The notes under the pieces were generated by a model, which ran no database searches, had not been told where the DNA came from, and saw nothing but the letters and a program-made list of their open reading frames with translations. From NCBI RefSeq assembly GCF_038002165.1, contig NZ_JBBOBR010000001.1, positions 1,984,001 through 2,048,000 on the forward strand: 64,000 nucleotides of DNA, in the 5' to 3' direction. Position 1 is the stretch's first letter; each line of letters opens with the position of its first letter. Both the position numbers and the translations under genes were made by a program. The DNA comes from Cytobacillus sp. FSL H8-0458 (lineage in GTDB: Bacteria > Bacillota > Bacilli > Bacillales > Cytobacillaceae). Of the stretch, positions 61,814-64,000 are shown one piece after another.

Positions 61814-64000
61814 CTATTCCCCTTTACTTATTTTATTTAAAGCGATTTCGAAATCCGGCTTCTCCAAAATGCTGACCTGCTCAATATCCTCAGCAAGTGC
61901 TGAAACAATTCTCATGGCCTGTGCCTGAATGGCCTCATCAGCAAGATTGGCGGCAAAACGTCCATTCCCGTTTACTTCAATCCTTGATAAAGTGTGGTTA
62001 AGGTAATCCTTTGCTTCCTCCGTTAGAGTGTATTCATATTTTCCAGCATACGAAATAATAATTTCCAGGAGCTCAGCGGTTGAATAATCCTTGAAATGAA
62101 AGAACTTTTTGAATCGGGACTTTAACCCCGGGTTACTTGCCAATAGCTTCTCCATTTCATTCGGGTAGCCAGCCAAAACAACGACAAGATTTTCATTATG
62201 CTTTGTCATTTCATCCACTAACGTATCAATGACTTCTTTGCCAAAATCTCCTGATGTCTGGGAAAGAAGTGAATATGCCTCATCGATGAATAGGACGCCG
62301 CCTAAAGCCTCTCTTATCTTTTTCTTTGTTTTGATAGCGGTTTGGCCAACATAGCCGGCTACAAAATCAGCACGGCTCGCAACCATCAAATGTCCGCGTT
62401 TCAGAAATCCGCATTCCTTCAGCAACTCTGCATAGATCTTTGCTACAGTTGTTTTTCCTGTACCCGGATTACCGGTAAATACAGAATGGAGCTGGATTGG
62501 GACAACCGGAAGACCTCTTTCGCGGCGCATCTGCTGCATTTTAACGAAGGATACTAAGTTTTGAACTTCTTTTTTAACTGTTTTGAGTCCGATCAGCCGG
62601 TCAAGCTGCTCCTGTGGATTCAACAGCTTTTCTTCTTCTTCACTTTCAAAATCTTCTTTTTCCAAAAGTGTATAAGACATGATGTTTCCGTTACTTTTTG
62701 CTTGAGAGCCTTTTTTAAAAATCGCATCCAAAACAATGTTTCTTAAAGTCCTGGCATTACCAAACGTATCATCAACCCGCTCTTTTTCAATTCGTTTGCA
62801 CAGTTCCTGCTTTGCTCCTTCAGTTAGGACATAATCATTATCGGCAGACAGCTTTTCAGCAATTTGCAGGAGCTCTTCATTTGAATAATCAGGCAGTGCA
62901 ATAAAGTTTGACTCCGGGAAACGGCTGCGGAGACCAGGATTGCTGTCCAGAAATTGTCTCATTTCTTCTGGATAACCGGCCATGATAACCGCAAACTTTC
63001 CTCCGTATTCAGTCCCGGTCATCAGCGAAACAAGAGTATCAATGGCAGTTTGTCCATAATCACTGCCGGTCTGTCCCTCACGCTTTAAGCTGTAGGCCTC
63101 ATCAATGAACAGTACACCGCCGATTGCCTTTTCGACGGCCGCCCTGACATTTTCTTCTGTTTGTCCGACAAATCCGCCAACCAGCTGTGATCGGTCAGCT
63201 TCGATTACTTCTTCCCTCGGCAAAACACCAAGGCTATGATAGATCTTTGCCAAAAGCCGTGCGATAGTCGTTTTTCCAGTACCTGGATTTCCAGTTAGAA
63301 TCATATTGAGGCTAAGTGCATCTTTTGTCTGAAAACCAAGTAACTTGCGTTCGTTTTGATATTTTAAAAACCGGTAAAAGTCATGAACTCTGCTTTTGAC
63401 CGAGTGCAGCCCAACCATTTCATTAAGTTCATCCAGTGGATCGGTTTGTACATCAGATTCATCTTCCTCTGATTCAAATATCTCTTTCCAATCCTTTTTA
63501 AGTCTGTTGATGGCATTTAAGTGGTTTTTCATATCTGTATAGTATGTTGAAGTATGAAAGACACCTGATATAGATTGTTCATATTCCTCAGAAGCCTTTA
63601 AAAGAAAAGCTGTCTCTTCAATAGCTTTATCAAGTATTTCAGACAGCTTCCGGTATTCCGCATCCTCATAGGCATGCTGCTTTTTCTGCAGGTCTTCTAA
63701 CTCGTCATCCGCTTTGTTCATAAAGCTTCGGCAAATTTCAATAAATTGCTCAGCTGTTTTCTTTTTAGCTGCCCTGTTATCGGTTTCCCGAATCGGCGGG
63801 AAGGTCAGGGCTTCAAGAAGAGTGCTTTTATTTTTCCATTCGGATTTTCCTAATTGGGCTGCTGCCATTGTATTCCGAGTGTCCAGTTCAACCGCTTTCT
63901 GGAGCCATGCACTGGCAAGAGTATCATCAGCATTCTTGTTTAACCTGGAGATAGCAGCCATGGCCAATAATTCCGAAAGCAGACCTGGGTCTGTCTTTTC
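61814..64000 (-). CDS. Double-AAA SpoVK/CbbX-like ATPase (5' end outside window)
   Basis: The frame runs off the window end. A helical-repeat N-terminal part (from about 63960) leads into two CbbX-type AAA domains: G-N-P-G-T-G-K-T-T-I-A and later G-N-P-G-T-G-K-T-T-V-A (Walker A), both with G-G-V-L-F-I-D-E-A-Y-S-L (Walker B). SpoVK has one such domain; here two are fused. Sporulation or protein-remodelling role is inferred. Confidence 0.85.
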   Translation of the reverse strand, partial: EKTDPGLLSELLAMAAISRLNKNADDTLASAWLQKAVELDTRNTMAAAQLGKSEWKNKSTLLEALTFPPIRETDNRAAKKKTAEQFIEICRSFMNKADDELEDLQKKQHAYEDAEYRKLSEILDKAIEETAFLLKASEEYEQSISGVFHTSTYYTDMKNHLNAINRLKKDWKEIFESEEDESDVQTDPLDELNEMVGLHSVKSRVHDFYRFLKYQNERKLLGFQTKDALSLNMILTGNPGTGKTTIARLLAKIYHSLGVLPREEVIEADRSQLVGGFVGQTEENVRAAVEKAIGGVLFIDEAYSLKREGQTGSDYGQTAIDTLVSLMTGTEYGGKFAVIMAGYPEEMRQFLDSNPGLRSRFPESNFIALPDYSNEELLQIAEKLSADNDYVLTEGAKQELCKRIEKERVDDTFGNARTLRNIVLDAIFKKGSQAKSNGNIMSYTLLEKEDFESEEEEKLLNPQEQLDRLIGLKTVKKEVQNLVSFVKMQQMRRERGLPVVPIQLHSVFTGNPGTGKTTVAKIYAELLKECGFLKRGHLMVASRADFVAGYVGQTAIKTKKKIREALGGVLFIDEAYSLLSQTSGDFGKEVIDTLVDEMTKHNENLVVVLAGYPNEMEKLLASNPGLKSRFKKFFHFKDYSTAELLEIIISYAGKYEYTLTEEAKDYLNHTLSRIEVNGNGRFAANLADEAIQAQAMRIVSALAEDIEQVSILEKPDFEIALNKISKGE

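Overview
The window looks like the chromosome of a spore-forming, low-GC Bacillaceae species (Bacillus, Cytobacillus or Mesobacillus type). The signs are strong AGGAGG ribosome sites, intrinsic terminators with T tails, a HrcA/CIRCE site, sporulation genes (a spoIIP-like gene, DUF421/DUF1657 spore genes, a SpoVK-like AAA protein), and the backbone order alsT-parC-parE-yneT ... plsY ... yneR-yneQ-yneP recalled from Bacillus subtilis.

Region by region. 1-7.4 kb: tail of a PurM/SelD-type gene, a phosphonate-type ABC transporter (phnD-phnE-phnC), a NodB deacetylase, htpG behind a CIRCE site, and an amino-acid permease. 7.4-9.3 kb: a DUF421 protein with a DUF1657-like tail plus two small DUF1657 proteins, resembling the 2Duf part of spoVA2mob elements. 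9.3-20.3 kb: a gene-poor, decaying accessory stretch with remnants (ydhK, a histidine kinase), a spoIIP paralogue, a CcdA/DsbD-like protein, a cupredoxin, a two-component system, a staygreen-family gene, and a glutaredoxin-like gene whose first redox Cys codon is TGA (candidate selenoprotein or nonsense mutation). 21-28 kb: alsT, parC, parE and yneT. 28-57 kb: a purine-catabolism island sitting between yneT and plsY. 57-64 kb: plsY, an orphan histidine kinase, a CapA protein, a CPBP protease, yneR/yneQ/yneP and a double-AAA SpoVK-like protein.

The island is the exceptional part. On the minus strand (about 43.3 down to 29.1 kb) a tightly packed gene run encodes an NCS2 nucleobase permease, a hydantoinase/allantoinase-type ring hydrolase, an isochorismatase-type amidase, a UbiX/UbiD pair, three BMC-H shell proteins, a protein with a BMC-like C-terminus, a BMC-associated flavoprotein, a BMC-P vertex protein, adenine deaminase, a cyclase-family hydrolase, a DUF1989 protein, an M20 hydrolase and an Atz/Trz-type deaminase. 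No aldehyde dehydrogenase, PduL or alcohol dehydrogenase is present, so it is not a classical aldehyde metabolosome. Divergently, on the plus strand, a purine-riboswitch-like leader precedes a three-subunit xanthine dehydrogenase with its MocA and XdhC-type maturation factors, an AzgA-type purine permease and a second adenine deaminase.

Taken together, the genes could convert adenine to hypoxanthine and xanthine. The xanthine could then be opened, decarbamoylated, decarboxylated and deaminated by steps resembling the clostridial xanthine to 4-ureido-5-imidazolecarboxylate to 4-aminoimidazole to formiminoglycine route, with part of the route inside a protein shell. This assignment is inference from gene families and order; no experiment or database search was done.
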